From Janthinobacterium lividum (GTDB lineage Bacteria > Pseudomonadota > Gammaproteobacteria > Burkholderiales > Burkholderiaceae_D): a DNA stretch of 64,000 nucleotides. This document shows positions 1 through 9,392 of the stretch, piece by piece; position 1 is the stretch's first letter, and every line of letters starts with the position of its first letter. The notes under the pieces are model-generated. The model searched no databases and was not told the DNA's origin. It saw only the letters and a list, made by a program, of their open reading frames with translations. Made by a program: the position numbers and the translations under genes. The stretch spans positions 1 to 64,000 of the forward strand of contig NZ_CP139977.1 in the NCBI RefSeq assembly GCF_034424625.1, given 5' to 3'.

Positions 1-3000
1 ATGTCAACCGTGACTAACACACAAAACGCATCAGGGCAGCCGACCCTCCCCAGAAATAAGAAGAGAGAAGCTATTCCAGCCCTCACCGGATATGACTACC
101 AAGTATGGGTAGCAATGAGTCAGTGGTTCGATCTTTCTGATAATGCCGTGCTCTTCATGGAAGGCGCTGAGGACTTGGATAACGTCGAAGAGCACTCCGC
201 CGAAACAGTACAAATTAGGCATACTCAGGCAAAAATTTCCTTAAATACCTCCTATGCAAGAGAGGCAATAGTAAATTTTTGGAATTTATTGCAACGAGAG
301 CAACATGGCCGTGATATCAAATACCTTTATCTGACTACGTCTGAAGTTACCCTTGAGAATAATGCAAATTTTGGCGGAATTAGTGGAATAAATTTTTGGG
401 ATACAGCCAAACATAATCAAGAGCACGCATTACACCTTGCGAAATATTTGGCTATGGGAATTTCCGCACCCCAATCGTTGCTGGAATTTTTAAAATCAGA
501 AGATCCTCAACAACTTCAGTCAAAATTATTTTTGAGGTTTACATGGCTAACCAGTCAGCCCGGCATTGATATCGTTAGCGAAATCGTTTTAGATAAAATT
601 CAAATAGCTCTAAAGAAAATTTATGAGCATGATTATCCAAAAGCAAGTCTGGAACAAATCCGCGCACAACTTCACGGCTATTGTTGGGAACAACTTCGAA
701 AAAATGACTTGTCAGAACGAATACTTACAAAAAAATCACTTTTAACTGAGTTGCAAAAAGCTGCAACTATCACTGTAACTCTCCCCTTACACGCATCCGC
801 ATCTATTCTCGGGATGGCGACCCATCTAAACCTACACGGCAGTGCACTAACTATTGCCATGCTGGTTGAATCCGTGCCTATCCTTCCTGCGCCTACGTTA
901 CTCCGAAAAAGCCTCACCGCGTCCGTCAAATCAAAACTAGACGCATACATCCCGGTATTGCTAACTGGCACTGTCCACCAAGGCAAAACTACAATCGCGA
1001 GCATCGTTGCAAATGCACTCGATCGGAATGCTTTCTGGGTTGATTTAGCTGATCGTCCCGCCGGACAGATTCGTGAAATTTTCAATTTCTTTTCGCTATT
1101 CATTGAGAAGCCAGACTTCCCGAATCTTATAGTTTTTGATGATATAAACACCAACCCAAGTCAGCAAGCAATCTACTCGCGTGCTCTACAAAAACTAATA
1201 TTCAAAGCTAACAATCTTGGAAAATCACTTCTTCTAACCGCGCGCGGCAGTTCGGAAGCGGTAGATGCGCAGTTCAACGCACTCAACGCTGAGACGGTGG
1301 AAGTAAAATCAATGTCACTCAAAGACATTGAAGTAGAAGCAATCGAGTTAGGTTGTGACGCCTCGCGTGCCACGCAATGGGGCGCTATAGTTGAAATGCA
1401 AACATCAGGCCACGCAAAGTTAGTACAAGTTCGATTGAACGAGCTTTGTGTTAAGGGATGGCTTCAACCCACAGCTGACGATTTTTTGGGAACCTCACAG
1501 GCTTTGCAAAACGAAAGATATATTGCAAGAGCATTACTATCGGAGTCACTTAATGCGAATGGAGATGAGGTAGAGTTTGTCTATACTGCGGCCGAGTTGA
1601 ACTTCTCTCCATCAAGGACAATACTATTAAATCTTGGAGATTTATTTCCAGGTATCTCATCAGCCGGTGATTTAGTTTCCCGCCTTGAAGGTAAATGGCT
1701 AGAGGCAGCAACCGGTGGTCGGCTTCGAGTAACACCACTCATAAAAGCTGAAGCAGGAGTTAATTGGAGTGAGGGAAAATTTCGCCTTGCTCATAAGAGA
1801 TTATTTGACGCCATATCTCAGCAAAATAGCATAACCCCAATAGAGGGTTCCGGCCTTATATTTCATGGATATATTTGCAAGGATGGCGAGCGATTAACCC
1901 AAGCAGTCGTTAATACGCTTGCAATCAAAGATTCTAGTTTGAAAGTGTTAGTTTTTCGTAATTTAACTTGGCTTTCTAGCATAGGTCATGAGATTGGAAA
2001 AAGTATATTTCCAGAACAAAAGCTGGCCGCTCTGTTTCTCCGAAATTTGCAATTTCAGATGGCTGCGCATGAGGAAAACGAGAATATTGAAAAAATCCTC
2101 TCTCTTTGGTGGTATGAGTTAGAATCCTCTATTGAGGAACTACAGGTGCGAATGTCGCAAATACTTCACGTGACGGTGTTGACTGCACAAATACATGTTC
2201 CAATGAAATTGGTGGCAAAAAGTGCAAAGCTATTTGAAAATGGCGATTCTCCCATTAGTTTAGATATAAAATCAAACCTCCTCAGCGACAAAAATTTTGG
2301 TGAAATCCCAAATGACAGCACGCCTTTTCAGATTTTTTTAGCCTTGAAACAAAATATCTCTACCAGTATAGAAACATTTGTCGACTTGGTATCATGGCTT
2401 GAAGTGGAAGAAGATACGCTTGTATTGCAATTCGACGAAATCATTGGATGGCCAATTTCACAGCATTGCGGAGCATTTGTTCACAGTGCTTGGGTTAATT
2501 ACAGCAAAAAAAATGTAACTTGGGTAGATTTACTCGATGTGTTCTATTCGGCTTGGCAACTATCGAAAAACCGAGGTATGAGGAATTTCGGCATTGAGAT
2601 AGCCAAAGCAATTTCTCTAATCGAATCAGAGTATAAAAATGAGCAGTTCATTGCGCTCCAAATTTTAGATGCTGCTACCAAAGACTTTGGTGCATCTGTT
2701 ATCTTAGAAGAACAGCGTGCGAACTGTTATTTCCACAGCAAACAGTACGACAATGTGGTAATCGTATGGCGTAACATAGATATACTTTTTCAAAAAAAGG
2801 TCATAGACCCATTCGCCTATCGTCGAGCAGGTATTGCGGCAGCAGAGATTAAAAATTGGGAACAGGCAGCTGCGTATTTTGAGGCTGGAGCTCGATGCCT
2901 TCCCGTCGGCACTCCGCTACCAACCAGGAGCTCGTTGTACGCTGAGGCAGCTCTGGCACACAGTAAAGCGGGGTTACTCGATAAAGCTGTAGAACTGATG

Positions 3001-4014
3001 CGCCAGTGCGAAGAAGAACTTCCCCAAGCTGCGTCGCTTGACGGAGATGCGCGCTGGGAAGCAACCTTGCGAGTGTTAGCAGCCGCCGCAATTCAAATTC
3101 GTGGCGATGCTCCATCAACCCCGACAGGAGAATCCTTCACGCTAAAATCCGGATTTAGCAGCAACCCTGAATTAAATATGCAAAAGACTGATAAGCTGCA
3201 GAAATTTCGATTAGCGATTTTCAAGCTTGAAGTCCATACATCCTATCTATACGTGCATACGGAAAATAAAAATTCGCTATATCAAATCAAAACTTTATCT
3301 CTCATCAACCCGCAAATTACATTTTTAGCGACAAACAATATGCTGGTACTTCAGCTTAGGCAGGGTATCAAAGCTTCATATTTTGAATATCTTGCGAAAT
3401 TCGTCGATGCATCTGAAGCTATGCGTTCGCAAAGTCCATACTCTACCCTCTCATACAGTGAGGAAAGTTTGGTTATTGGTCATCTCATCTTGCCGCTTCT
3501 ATTAAAAAAAATCGAAATTCAAGATTTCATTAAACTGTGCAACTCTAAAGAAAACCTGATTGACACAAAAGCGTCCTCTGTAGCTCTTACAGAAGTTATG
3601 AAACAATTCAAAAAAACTCCGAAAATGGCGGGAGAGACTTTAGTGGACGAAAATGCAGCGCTTGCCACGCGTGCCGGGGCGGCAATGGTTATTCTTAAGA
3701 GCGGAGGGAGCCGAGCAGACGCATTAACTGCCGCCCAAGCGCTACTTGCATTAGTATCGATGCGTGCTATTATTGCCATGAAATCGAGCGATATAGAATT
3801 TCAACTTGCAGCTGAATTTATCGAATTTTGGCGCCCCGTAGTTCTTGCTCCGGCTCAACTAAAAAATCCCGATTGGACGGTGCCTGCATTAAACGAAGTC
3901 TTTCGGGATGTTAGGCGAAAAAAAGCGGGCCTAAAGCAACTGTTAAAGTGTGCGTCTGCTGCTTCTGGCGTAAATATAGATGGAATAATATCTAGTATTC
4001 CTGAACGAAACTAA
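1..4014 (+). CDS. Avs-like STAND NTPase with N-terminal nuclease-type domain
   Basis: This 1337-residue protein probably senses phage and responds by nucleic-acid cleavage. The N-terminus (about residues 28-100) has the pattern GYDYQ, then EGAEDLD, then VQIRHTQAK. That resembles the DUF4297/Cap4 family of dsDNA nuclease domains, which keep E/D and Q-x-K residues. A P-loop, GTVHQGKT, lies at residues 323-330, and a Walker B segment LIVFDD at about 377-382. The rest is long, helical and repeat-like (TPR/HEAT style), as in STAND sensor regions. The frame opens at the first base with ATG, so a start further upstream cannot be excluded. Base use is AT-richer than the tra cluster. The order nuclease-NTPase-helical repeats fits Avs (AVAST) proteins, but the exact type cannot be named from sequence reading. 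Confidence 0.7.
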   Translation: MSTVTNTQNASGQPTLPRNKKREAIPALTGYDYQVWVAMSQWFDLSDNAVLFMEGAEDLDNVEEHSAETVQIRHTQAKISLNTSYAREAIVNFWNLLQREQHGRDIKYLYLTTSEVTLENNANFGGISGINFWDTAKHNQEHALHLAKYLAMGISAPQSLLEFLKSEDPQQLQSKLFLRFTWLTSQPGIDIVSEIVLDKIQIALKKIYEHDYPKASLEQIRAQLHGYCWEQLRKNDLSERILTKKSLLTELQKAATITVTLPLHASASILGMATHLNLHGSALTIAMLVESVPILPAPTLLRKSLTASVKSKLDAYIPVLLTGTVHQGKTTIASIVANALDRNAFWVDLADRPAGQIREIFNFFSLFIEKPDFPNLIVFDDINTNPSQQAIYSRALQKLIFKANNLGKSLLLTARGSSEAVDAQFNALNAETVEVKSMSLKDIEVEAIELGCDASRATQWGAIVEMQTSGHAKLVQVRLNELCVKGWLQPTADDFLGTSQALQNERYIARALLSESLNANGDEVEFVYTAAELNFSPSRTILLNLGDLFPGISSAGDLVSRLEGKWLEAATGGRLRVTPLIKAEAGVNWSEGKFRLAHKRLFDAISQQNSITPIEGSGLIFHGYICKDGERLTQAVVNTLAIKDSSLKVLVFRNLTWLSSIGHEIGKSIFPEQKLAALFLRNLQFQMAAHEENENIEKILSLWWYELESSIEELQVRMSQILHVTVLTAQIHVPMKLVAKSAKLFENGDSPISLDIKSNLLSDKNFGEIPNDSTPFQIFLALKQNISTSIETFVDLVSWLEVEEDTLVLQFDEIIGWPISQHCGAFVHSAWVNYSKKNVTWVDLLDVFYSAWQLSKNRGMRNFGIEIAKAISLIESEYKNEQFIALQILDAATKDFGASVILEEQRANCYFHSKQYDNVVIVWRNIDILFQKKVIDPFAYRRAGIAAAEIKNWEQAAAYFEAGARCLPVGTPLPTRSSLYAEAALAHSKAGLLDKAVELMRQCEEELPQAASLDGDARWEATLRVLAAAAIQIRGDAPSTPTGESFTLKSGFSSNPELNMQKTDKLQKFRLAIFKLEVHTSYLYVHTENKNSLYQIKTLSLINPQITFLATNNMLVLQLRQGIKASYFEYLAKFVDASEAMRSQSPYSTLSYSEESLVIGHLILPLLLKKIEIQDFIKLCNSKENLIDTKASSVALTEVMKQFKKTPKMAGETLVDENAALATRAGAAMVILKSGGSRADALTAAQALLALVSMRAIIAMKSSDIEFQLAAEFIEFWRPVVLAPAQLKNPDWTVPALNEVFRDVRRKKAGLKQLLKCASAASGVNIDGIISSIPERN

Positions 4015-4078
4015 GAACGCCTAGCAAAACGTCGTCCAGAGAAACAAACGGCCCCGAAGCTGGTCAAGCCCGCCTGAC

Positions 4079-4166
4079 ATCGTTTTCGGGAGCCCACCAT
4101 GGCCAAAGCCCTTCTTCCTGACGACCTGTGGGCGCTGATTCAGCCTTTGCTACCTGCAGGAGCCTA
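4079..4166 (+). pseudogene. IS5-type transposase N-terminal remnant
   Basis: The ATG at 4099 opens a frame reading MAKALLPDDLWALIQPLLP, which is typical of the start of IS5/IS427-group transposases. It stops within two dozen codons where dispersed-repeat copy A begins. The upstream bases also look like the leader of such an element. Only the first part of the transposase survives and it cannot be functional. A C-terminal piece of a similar transposase lies at 30137-30360 on the other strand, next to repeat copy J. Confidence 0.6.
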
Positions 4167-4569
4167 GGTGCCCTGCCAGGCTCCTGGTGTGCGATCTCGT
4201 AGCAGCCGGATCCAACGACAAGATCGGGGCTGGCCTGTCTAGCCGCCCTGCCCTGCAGACACTCATGCCGCGCGCTAGCAAAAGCCGGCCGTCCCTAGCC
4301 ATAGCTGCCGGCGAAGGATCGTTTATCCGATCGAGGCAGCAGCGGAGCGCCTGCTTTTACGCTCGATAGCGGCACAGTTGGCTACGATAAACTAGCCCGT
4401 CTTCTGCTTTGAGCGCTCGGCCAGATCGGGGACTTTGCGCGCTGGCGGTGGAGTTGCGATCACGGCTGACGCGACATGGCACCTGACGGTATCACGCCAC
4501 AACAGAAGCTTGCCATGGTCGCTTAACCTCTACTTTTAGGGCGCTCTAAAAATGGGGGGGGGGATTACC
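4160..4569 (+). repeat. Dispersed repeat, copy A (class 1 right end)
   Basis: First of eleven same-direction copies. It lacks the leftmost ~80 bases (joined instead to an IS5 remnant) but has the middle block containing GGCACAGTTGGCTACGATAA. It has the class 1 right end: GCTTAACCTCTACTTTTAG, a damaged version of the palindrome around GAGCGCTC, and a final GGGGATTACC. The inverted repeat CGATCTCGT / ACGAGATCG in the left part carries one mismatch here. Bases 4570-4784 hold nothing recognisable. Small frames inside the repeat are not genes. Confidence 0.85.
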
Positions 4570-4784
4570 TATAGACTTGCCAAAGGACCTCCGGCGAAGC
4601 TTCAACCATGTTTTGTTCTTTGTGCTAATAGCGAATATCTAAAGGGCTGTGATATGATTTTGGTCGGCTTGTATGGGCCCGCCAGTCCACCAACGGCAAA
4701 CACACAGTGAAGTCCTTCACTTACCTTTTCCAACGCAGCTCTCGTTAAGGTGGACGCCGGGAAGCGCGCGTTTGGAGAAGTTGC

Positions 4785-5693
4785 ATGAAAAAAAGTCCAT
4801 ACTCTGAGTTACTTGCTTGCCTCAAGAAACAAGCGATGCTCCTCGCTAATACCAACCAAGTTAGCTACATGAGGGCATTGGAAAGCTTAGTCCGTCAAAA
4901 CAATATCGAAGATCTTCACAGGCTCCAGTGTCTTGTAAAATCTGAGGCCCTCACCTCAGCTATCGGTGCGGCCGAAATACTGCCTTGTCCAAGATTAATG
5001 CAAACGATCTATAGGATTCGTATCGGTAAAAGCACCTGGTCGCTGAGGGTGTCAAAGCATGGGCCAAATCTTTACATCGAGGATCGTCCATACTGTGAAT
5101 TCGAAGATGATTCGCGCACCTCTGACCTAGGCCTATTCCAGGTTTTCGTCAGGGGTGTGAACATGCGTGATGGTCATGGGGACTACCCTAGGGATGGGTG
5201 GGTAGTGACCCGTTATGGCCACTATCGAGCACACACACTGGAATTCTTTTCCGATGAGGATGCGCAGGCGCTGTCGTACCACTTCGGAATTCCTTTCGCG
5301 CCAAAAACCTTCGGACGCTATGCGTCCTATTCGCAAAGCGAGTATTCGGAATTCTGCTTTCTAAAATCCCCCGCATTCGCAGCGTTGCGGAGGGCTTTTC
5401 GATGCGGCCAGATCACGTTGCCCCCAATGATCAGTTGGAACTATGGACTTTGTTCGCTTTGGCCTCACTTGGTCGCGATGTCCGACAAAGACTTCGAAGA
5501 TGTTGAACGTATCATGACCTGGTGCTTTCGAGCGATAGGTATGAAGCTCCCTCATGAGGCCCTTCTTGAGCGCTGGAGTGAGGTGCCAACACTAGGACTA
5601 ACTGGGATGGGCGTTAGTAGCCTGGGTGACATGTTTCGCCTGCGCAATGCAAGCCGCAAAAAGCGCCATTCCATCAGAGCGCAAAACAGCTAG
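4785..5693 (+). CDS. Hypothetical protein, 302 aa, alone between repeat copies A and B
   Basis: I do not recognise this protein. It starts at ATG 4785, a few bases after GGAGAAG. It has no signal peptide or membrane segment. The first ~70 residues look helical; the centre is mixed with several aromatic and Gly-rich strands; the C-terminus is basic. No nuclease, NTPase or protease motif is visible. It is the only gene between two co-oriented dispersed repeats, the same setting as the defence-like genes of the island. A role in defence or immunity is therefore possible but rests on context alone. Confidence 0.6.
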   Translation: MKKSPYSELLACLKKQAMLLANTNQVSYMRALESLVRQNNIEDLHRLQCLVKSEALTSAIGAAEILPCPRLMQTIYRIRIGKSTWSLRVSKHGPNLYIEDRPYCEFEDDSRTSDLGLFQVFVRGVNMRDGHGDYPRDGWVVTRYGHYRAHTLEFFSDEDAQALSYHFGIPFAPKTFGRYASYSQSEYSEFCFLKSPAFAALRRAFRCGQITLPPMISWNYGLCSLWPHLVAMSDKDFEDVERIMTWCFRAIGMKLPHEALLERWSEVPTLGLTGMGVSSLGDMFRLRNASRKKRHSIRAQNS

Positions 5694-5893
5694 CTAGTCA
5701 GCACCACTCAGAGGTGGATGAGCATGTCGCAGTTCGTTCACCTCAGGTACAGTAAAAGGTGCTCATCCGAGATGACGTTGGCGTTACCATTAGCTACCCT
5801 TCTGAAAATCCTGGAAGCGGAACCGAGAGTCTTACCAAAACGAAGCCATTCCCGAAATTTCGCCGCATCTTTTTCACAGGCGAATGGACAGCC

Positions 5894-6373
5894 TGAATCG
5901 CCACCGGTAACTTAGACTCTCCTGATCCATGGTTCTTGAAAGATATAAAACCGATGGATCGCGTTTGAGCCTGGGTGTCCGGCCAGGCACCTGGTGCGCG
6001 ATCTCGTAGCTGCCTGCTCCAACGCCAAGATCGGGTCTGTTTAGTCTACCTCCCCCTGCCCTGCAGAGACTCCTACCGCGCGCAAGAAAAAGTTGACCTC
6101 CCCTACCTATCACTGCCGGCGAAGGATGGCTTAGCTGACCGAGGCAGCAGCTGAGCGCCTGCTTTTGCGCGCTATAGCGGCACAGTTGGCTACGATAAAC
6201 TAGCCCGTCATCTGCTTGAAGCGCGGGATAAGATCGAGAACTTTGCACGCTGGCGGTGGACTTGGCATCACGGCCGGCGCGACATGGCATCTGACGGTAT
6301 CACTTCAAAACAGATGCTTGCCATGGCCGCTTAACCTCTACTTCTAGAGCGTGTAAAAAATGGGCGGATTACC
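5894..6373 (+). repeat. Dispersed repeat, copy B (nearly full, class 1)
   Basis: Best full-length class 1 copy, about 480 bases. The left terminus is TGAATCGCCACC, followed by TTAGACTCTCCTGATCCATG, the block with the CGATCTCGT hairpin arm, CCCTGCCCTGCAGAGACTC, and the GGCACAGTTGGCTACGATAA core. The right end reads GCTTAACCTCTACTTCTAGAGCG and closes with GCGGATTACC. Same orientation as all other copies. Bases 6374-6491 to its right hold nothing recognisable. Confidence 0.85.
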
Positions 6374-6491
6374 CCACGTAGCGTAAATTCGAACGACTAT
6401 ACCAGTCCAGCTGCACTGGACTGCCAAGTGCCGAGTAGGTGAGTCCGCACAGATTGACCAAGTCAATCCAACTAACTAGACCGAAGTTCTT

Positions 6492-6815
6492 TTAGGTTTT
6501 GTCCGTATCGGTACCGAGAACTCTTAATTGCTGAACCTCAAGTCGAATTGCTTCAGTAAGTTCGGAAACTTCAGAGGAATGAAGTCGGTATTCAGCTGTT
6601 ACCTGCTCTTGGCTCTTGTTGGCAAGAAAAAAAAGCTTACCAGCGACCTCTAGTAGCAGACCGACCAATTTAGAGCTTCGATTGAGTCTGTTGGCTTGCA
6701 CCCAGCGGTCGAGTGCTCCACTAGACATTCCGTAGAGTTCCTCGCGCCAAAGTGCGCTGTTCACAGCGAGAAGCACTTCTCGCTGAGCGACAATGCGATT
6801 GTTAAATTCAGTCAT
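6492..6815 (-). CDS. Small helical protein, third gene of the nucleotidyltransferase operon
   Basis: A 107-residue protein predicted by eye to be almost wholly alpha-helical, without signal peptide or membrane span. Its ATG overlaps the stop of the upstream nucleotidyltransferase gene by four bases (ATGA), so the two are translationally coupled. Size and position suggest a partner or regulator of the nucleotidyltransferase. MNT-type enzymes are often paired with small helical HEPN proteins, but I do not see a clear HEPN R-x4-6-H motif, so it should not be called HepT. Function unknown. Confidence 0.6.
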   Translation of the reverse strand: MTEFNNRIVAQREVLLAVNSALWREELYGMSSGALDRWVQANRLNRSSKLVGLLLEVAGKLFFLANKSQEQVTAEYRLHSSEVSELTEAIRLEVQQLRVLGTDTDKT

Positions 6816-7435
6816 CCTCTTACCTCTGCGAGTAGTTGACGTATCCAGGTTTGGATGGAAGGAACCGCCCTGAGTACAAGCATAACCTCTTCGTCTGACA
6901 GCGCAAGGCCTATCCCACGCGTTGACAGCACTCGCGCGCGCGTGAGGACGCCAAATGCTTCTGCGTCCACGCTTAGCGGTACATTGATCAACAAGGGGGA
7001 TCTCCTTGAAAAAACGGGATGGCCACGCCAGATCGAATAGCAGGTGGCAAAGTTTCTAATACCTAGGAACATACAAGACAGATTGAAAGTGGCGTTCACT
7101 CGAGTTTTCGATAGTTGATTAAACGAATCAGAAAAAAGGTTAGCGAACTTTTCGCAGTCCTCCGCTCCAGCCGTGTAGGCTGCTGGAGCTCCCAGCGACG
7201 CGATGAAGTCTATACCATCTGACGAAAACAGGAGCTTAGATTCCAAATGGAGGTGCCAAGCAAACGGATTTCCCTCTGCCCATAAGTTGCGCAATCGATC
7301 ATGCTGATATACCGAGAACTTTTCAGTATCAATGTCAGAATTGGGCCCAGTGATGCAGGCAAGGAGGTCGACATCTGATGACTTATCAACTTCACCCCGG
7401 CAAATCGAGCCAAACGCGTAAAAGTGCATGTTCAT
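6812..7435 (-). CDS. Nucleotidyltransferase (MNT/Pol beta superfamily)
   Basis: A 207-residue protein whose N-terminus reads YAFGSICRGEVDKSSDVDLL. This is the GS-x(10)-DxD catalytic signature of minimal nucleotidyltransferases, which transfer NMP to protein, RNA or small molecules. The two metal-binding aspartates are present. The C-terminal two thirds are longer than in minimal MNT antitoxins and probably carry a helical substrate or partner domain. The gene is the second of three, overlapping its neighbours by four bases on each side (7432-7435 and 6812-6815). The setting with a pentapeptide-repeat membrane protein upstream is unusual. Likely activities are AMPylation of a partner, as in MntA/HepT, or a nucleotide-signal role. 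Confidence 0.75.
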   Translation of the reverse strand: MNMHFYAFGSICRGEVDKSSDVDLLACITGPNSDIDTEKFSVYQHDRLRNLWAEGNPFAWHLHLESKLLFSSDGIDFIASLGAPAAYTAGAEDCEKFANLFSDSFNQLSKTRVNATFNLSCMFLGIRNFATCYSIWRGHPVFSRRSPLLINVPLSVDAEAFGVLTRARVLSTRGIGLALSDEEVMLVLRAVPSIQTWIRQLLAEVRG

Positions 7436-8280
7436 CGGCGGCCAAAGCGCTTGACTAGGAGCGCGGTGAGCAACGATAACGCAATAAGCTTTGCAGCAGT
7501 GATCGCCGACGCGGCTGCGATCGTGTGGGATGGACGAGAAAGTGTCCCGAGGAATATTGCCGGAGCGGCCTTTAGACTCTCCCAGTACTCCAGGATCGTG
7601 GCCGAGCCGCTGGAAGCATTTGCATCGTAGGCAGCAATGATCATCATCACAATAATGATCGTCCGCAGCAGCTTGGAAATACTCTCACCATTCCCCCAAA
7701 CAAAATGAAGCACCCAGAACTCAACCCAGGCCAAAAACTGGCGGACGCGCAGAAAGCCAGGGTACTTCTTACGGTAAAACTCATCCTCAGATTGCCAGGA
7801 CTCAAGTAGATGACGTGAGGTAGCATCAAGTTCTTGTGTGATTGCCTCATTCACCGCTTTTGCATCGCCAACTTGTTGGAAGTTCATACGCAATGAGCGC
7901 GCAAAACGCATCTTGAGGTTCTGCCGGCTGGGGTTCCAAGCAGTCAGAATATCAGAGTCAATTTGACAACGCTCGAAGGTCGCATAGTCAAATTTGCAAC
8001 CGGGAAAACTCGACTGATGCAGGTTAGATCCGATAAATCGGCACCCCGTGAAATCGCAGGAGTCAAAAACGCAGTTTTTAAAATAGCAGCCGTCAAATAC
8101 GCTATGTTCGAACGACACGTTCTTGAATGTAATTTTGCTCGCGTTGAGGCGGGTGAAGTTCTTAAATTTGAATGTAACGGCCTCGTCCGCAATGTTTTTG
8201 GCGACGTAGTGGTCAGTAATGTTCTGTCTATTCCCAAGAGAATAATCGGCCGGTATCGCAGACAAGTTATCGTCAGTCAT
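7432..8280 (-). CDS. Pentapeptide-repeat membrane protein, ion-channel-like
   Basis: A 282-residue protein. Residues about 36-115 form a run of pentapeptide repeats (A/C/S at i-2, F/L at i), for example FKNVSFEHSVFDGCYFKNC, expected to fold as a right-handed beta helix. A helical linker follows. The C-terminal ~80 residues hold two hydrophobic spans separated by a short pore-like loop, an arrangement seen in pentapeptide-repeat proteins fused to a two-helix ion-channel domain. It is first in a three-gene operon with a nucleotidyltransferase and a small helical protein. A membrane effector controlled by the soluble partners is a reasonable inference, not shown by sequence. Confidence 0.7.
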   Translation of the reverse strand: MTDDNLSAIPADYSLGNRQNITDHYVAKNIADEAVTFKFKNFTRLNASKITFKNVSFEHSVFDGCYFKNCVFDSCDFTGCRFIGSNLHQSSFPGCKFDYATFERCQIDSDILTAWNPSRQNLKMRFARSLRMNFQQVGDAKAVNEAITQELDATSRHLLESWQSEDEFYRKKYPGFLRVRQFLAWVEFWVLHFVWGNGESISKLLRTIIIVMMIIAAYDANASSGSATILEYWESLKAAPAIFLGTLSRPSHTIAAASAITAAKLIALSLLTALLVKRFGRR

Positions 8281-8644
8281 TTTAGGTTTCGTAATTGGGT
8301 TGGCTCATATTCGCTAAAATCGTGTCTTTTGATAAGCGGCTACGACCGAGAAGTCAAATGTGCGTATTATCCCCCTTCAGAGGTGATGTCGCACGGATTT
8401 TTGCGTAGAGGTTCCACCGTCGACGCAACTGTCGACCGGGTTGCATTGGCGCAACCGAGATTTTTTCTTCCTCAATGACCATTGGATGGGATAGACACAC
8501 TGCATTCTGCAACTTTTCCGGCTACTTCGAAAATCTTCAAGCTTCCCCAGCTAATTGACTGCCAAGAATAGGGCTTGCGCCCTTCACCAGTGTTCGGGTC
8601 TGACCAAATCAATCTGCGGTATCTACTTACTCTCGATTGACGGA
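8281..8644. other. Intergenic stretch without recognised features
   Basis: This 364-base gap lies between the start of the pentapeptide-repeat gene, which reads away to the left, and the end of the DEDDh exonuclease gene. The promoter of the three-gene operon should lie in its left part. I see no clear -35/-10 pair, no repeat copy and no convincing reading frame. Confidence 0.4.
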
Positions 8645-9208
8645 TTAGGTGCCGATTTCTGCATGATTTGCCCTAAGCATGTTGCAGAACAGTGCTCCTT
8701 GCTCAATCGCATCATCAAGTGCAACGTGCGTGTGGGGAAAATTGTCGAACCACTGTTTGGGCATGTTGCGCTTCGTGCTCTCGCGATACTCAGTCTTCAG
8801 AATTGCCATTGCATAAGATTTCATGTCCAGTGCTGAATGGCTGAATGGACTCTCGCCGACGAAGCGAATGAGATACCAATACACGAATAAGAAGTCGAAG
8901 CCTGCCGGATAGGCGACGAATACAGGCTTTCCCTTAAGCGACTTGATCCAATCAACGTAGGCTCGCATGGCACTTTCGGGCTTCTGTAATTCGCCTCTGC
9001 ACGCAGCCCACGCTTCTGGCTGCGTGGCCCACCAGTCGGCTGTCTTTGGATGAGGCGATGCGCCATCCAGCGTTTCAAGGTTCGCGGAGAAAGTTGAGAC
9101 GAGCTTCTTGTCTGGTGTATATGCGGCTGAGCCGAAGCTCAACATGGAATGAGGACCTGGGATTGGCCCGTCAGTCTCAACGTCTGTGCTTATGTATATC
9201 TCGGTCAT
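8645..9208 (-). CDS. DEDDh 3'-5' exonuclease domain protein
   Basis: A 187-residue protein beginning with [10 protein letters not shown] (Asp9, Glu11), the ExoI motif of the DnaQ/RNase H-like DEDD exonucleases. It ends with [13 protein letters not shown], the ExoIII motif with His and Asp. Its size and the DVETDG form resemble the small Rv2179c-type 3'-5' exoribonucleases rather than the proofreading subunit. No other domain is fused to it. It is a single gene on the minus strand, separated by 364 bases from the nucleotidyltransferase operon, so joint transcription is unlikely. Possible roles are RNA trimming or defence. The catalytic motifs are clear; the substrate is not. Confidence 0.8.
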   Translation of the reverse strand: MTEIYISTDVETDGPIPGPHSMLSFGSAAYTPDKKLVSTFSANLETLDGASPHPKTADWWATQPEAWAACRGELQKPESAMRAYVDWIKSLKGKPVFVAYPAGFDFLFVYWYLIRFVGESPFSHSALDMKSYAMAILKTEYRESTKRNMPKQWFDNFPHTHVALDDAIEQGALFCNMLRANHAEIGT

Positions 9209-9392
9209 GTGATTGAATTGTTGTGATCTGCAGCGCCTAACTGCAAAGATTTTCTGATAATTGTACCCAGGCTTGCGATGTCTAAAGCACCCTGGCCGCC
9301 TCTAGCCGATTATGGCACTACTAATCAAGCTATGTAATCGTTATTTTTTCGGGTGAAGCATAGCAACTTCAAGGATGATCCGCTTGGGTTCA

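Noticed and set aside
678..1154. Minus-strand frame inside the 1337-residue gene
   Set aside because: It is a shadow of the clear STAND NTPase frame, with atypical composition and no start signal.
4187..4369. Short plus-strand frame inside repeat copy A, with similar frames in other copies on both strands
   Set aside because: The frames differ between copies, carry stops or shifts and lack ribosome binding sites; substitutions are spread over all codon positions. The repeat appears non-coding.
6492..7435. Calling the nucleotidyltransferase and 107-residue protein a MntA/HepT toxin-antitoxin pair
   Set aside because: The small protein lacks a visible HEPN R-x4-6-H motif and the nucleotidyltransferase is longer than MntA; the name would overstate the evidence.
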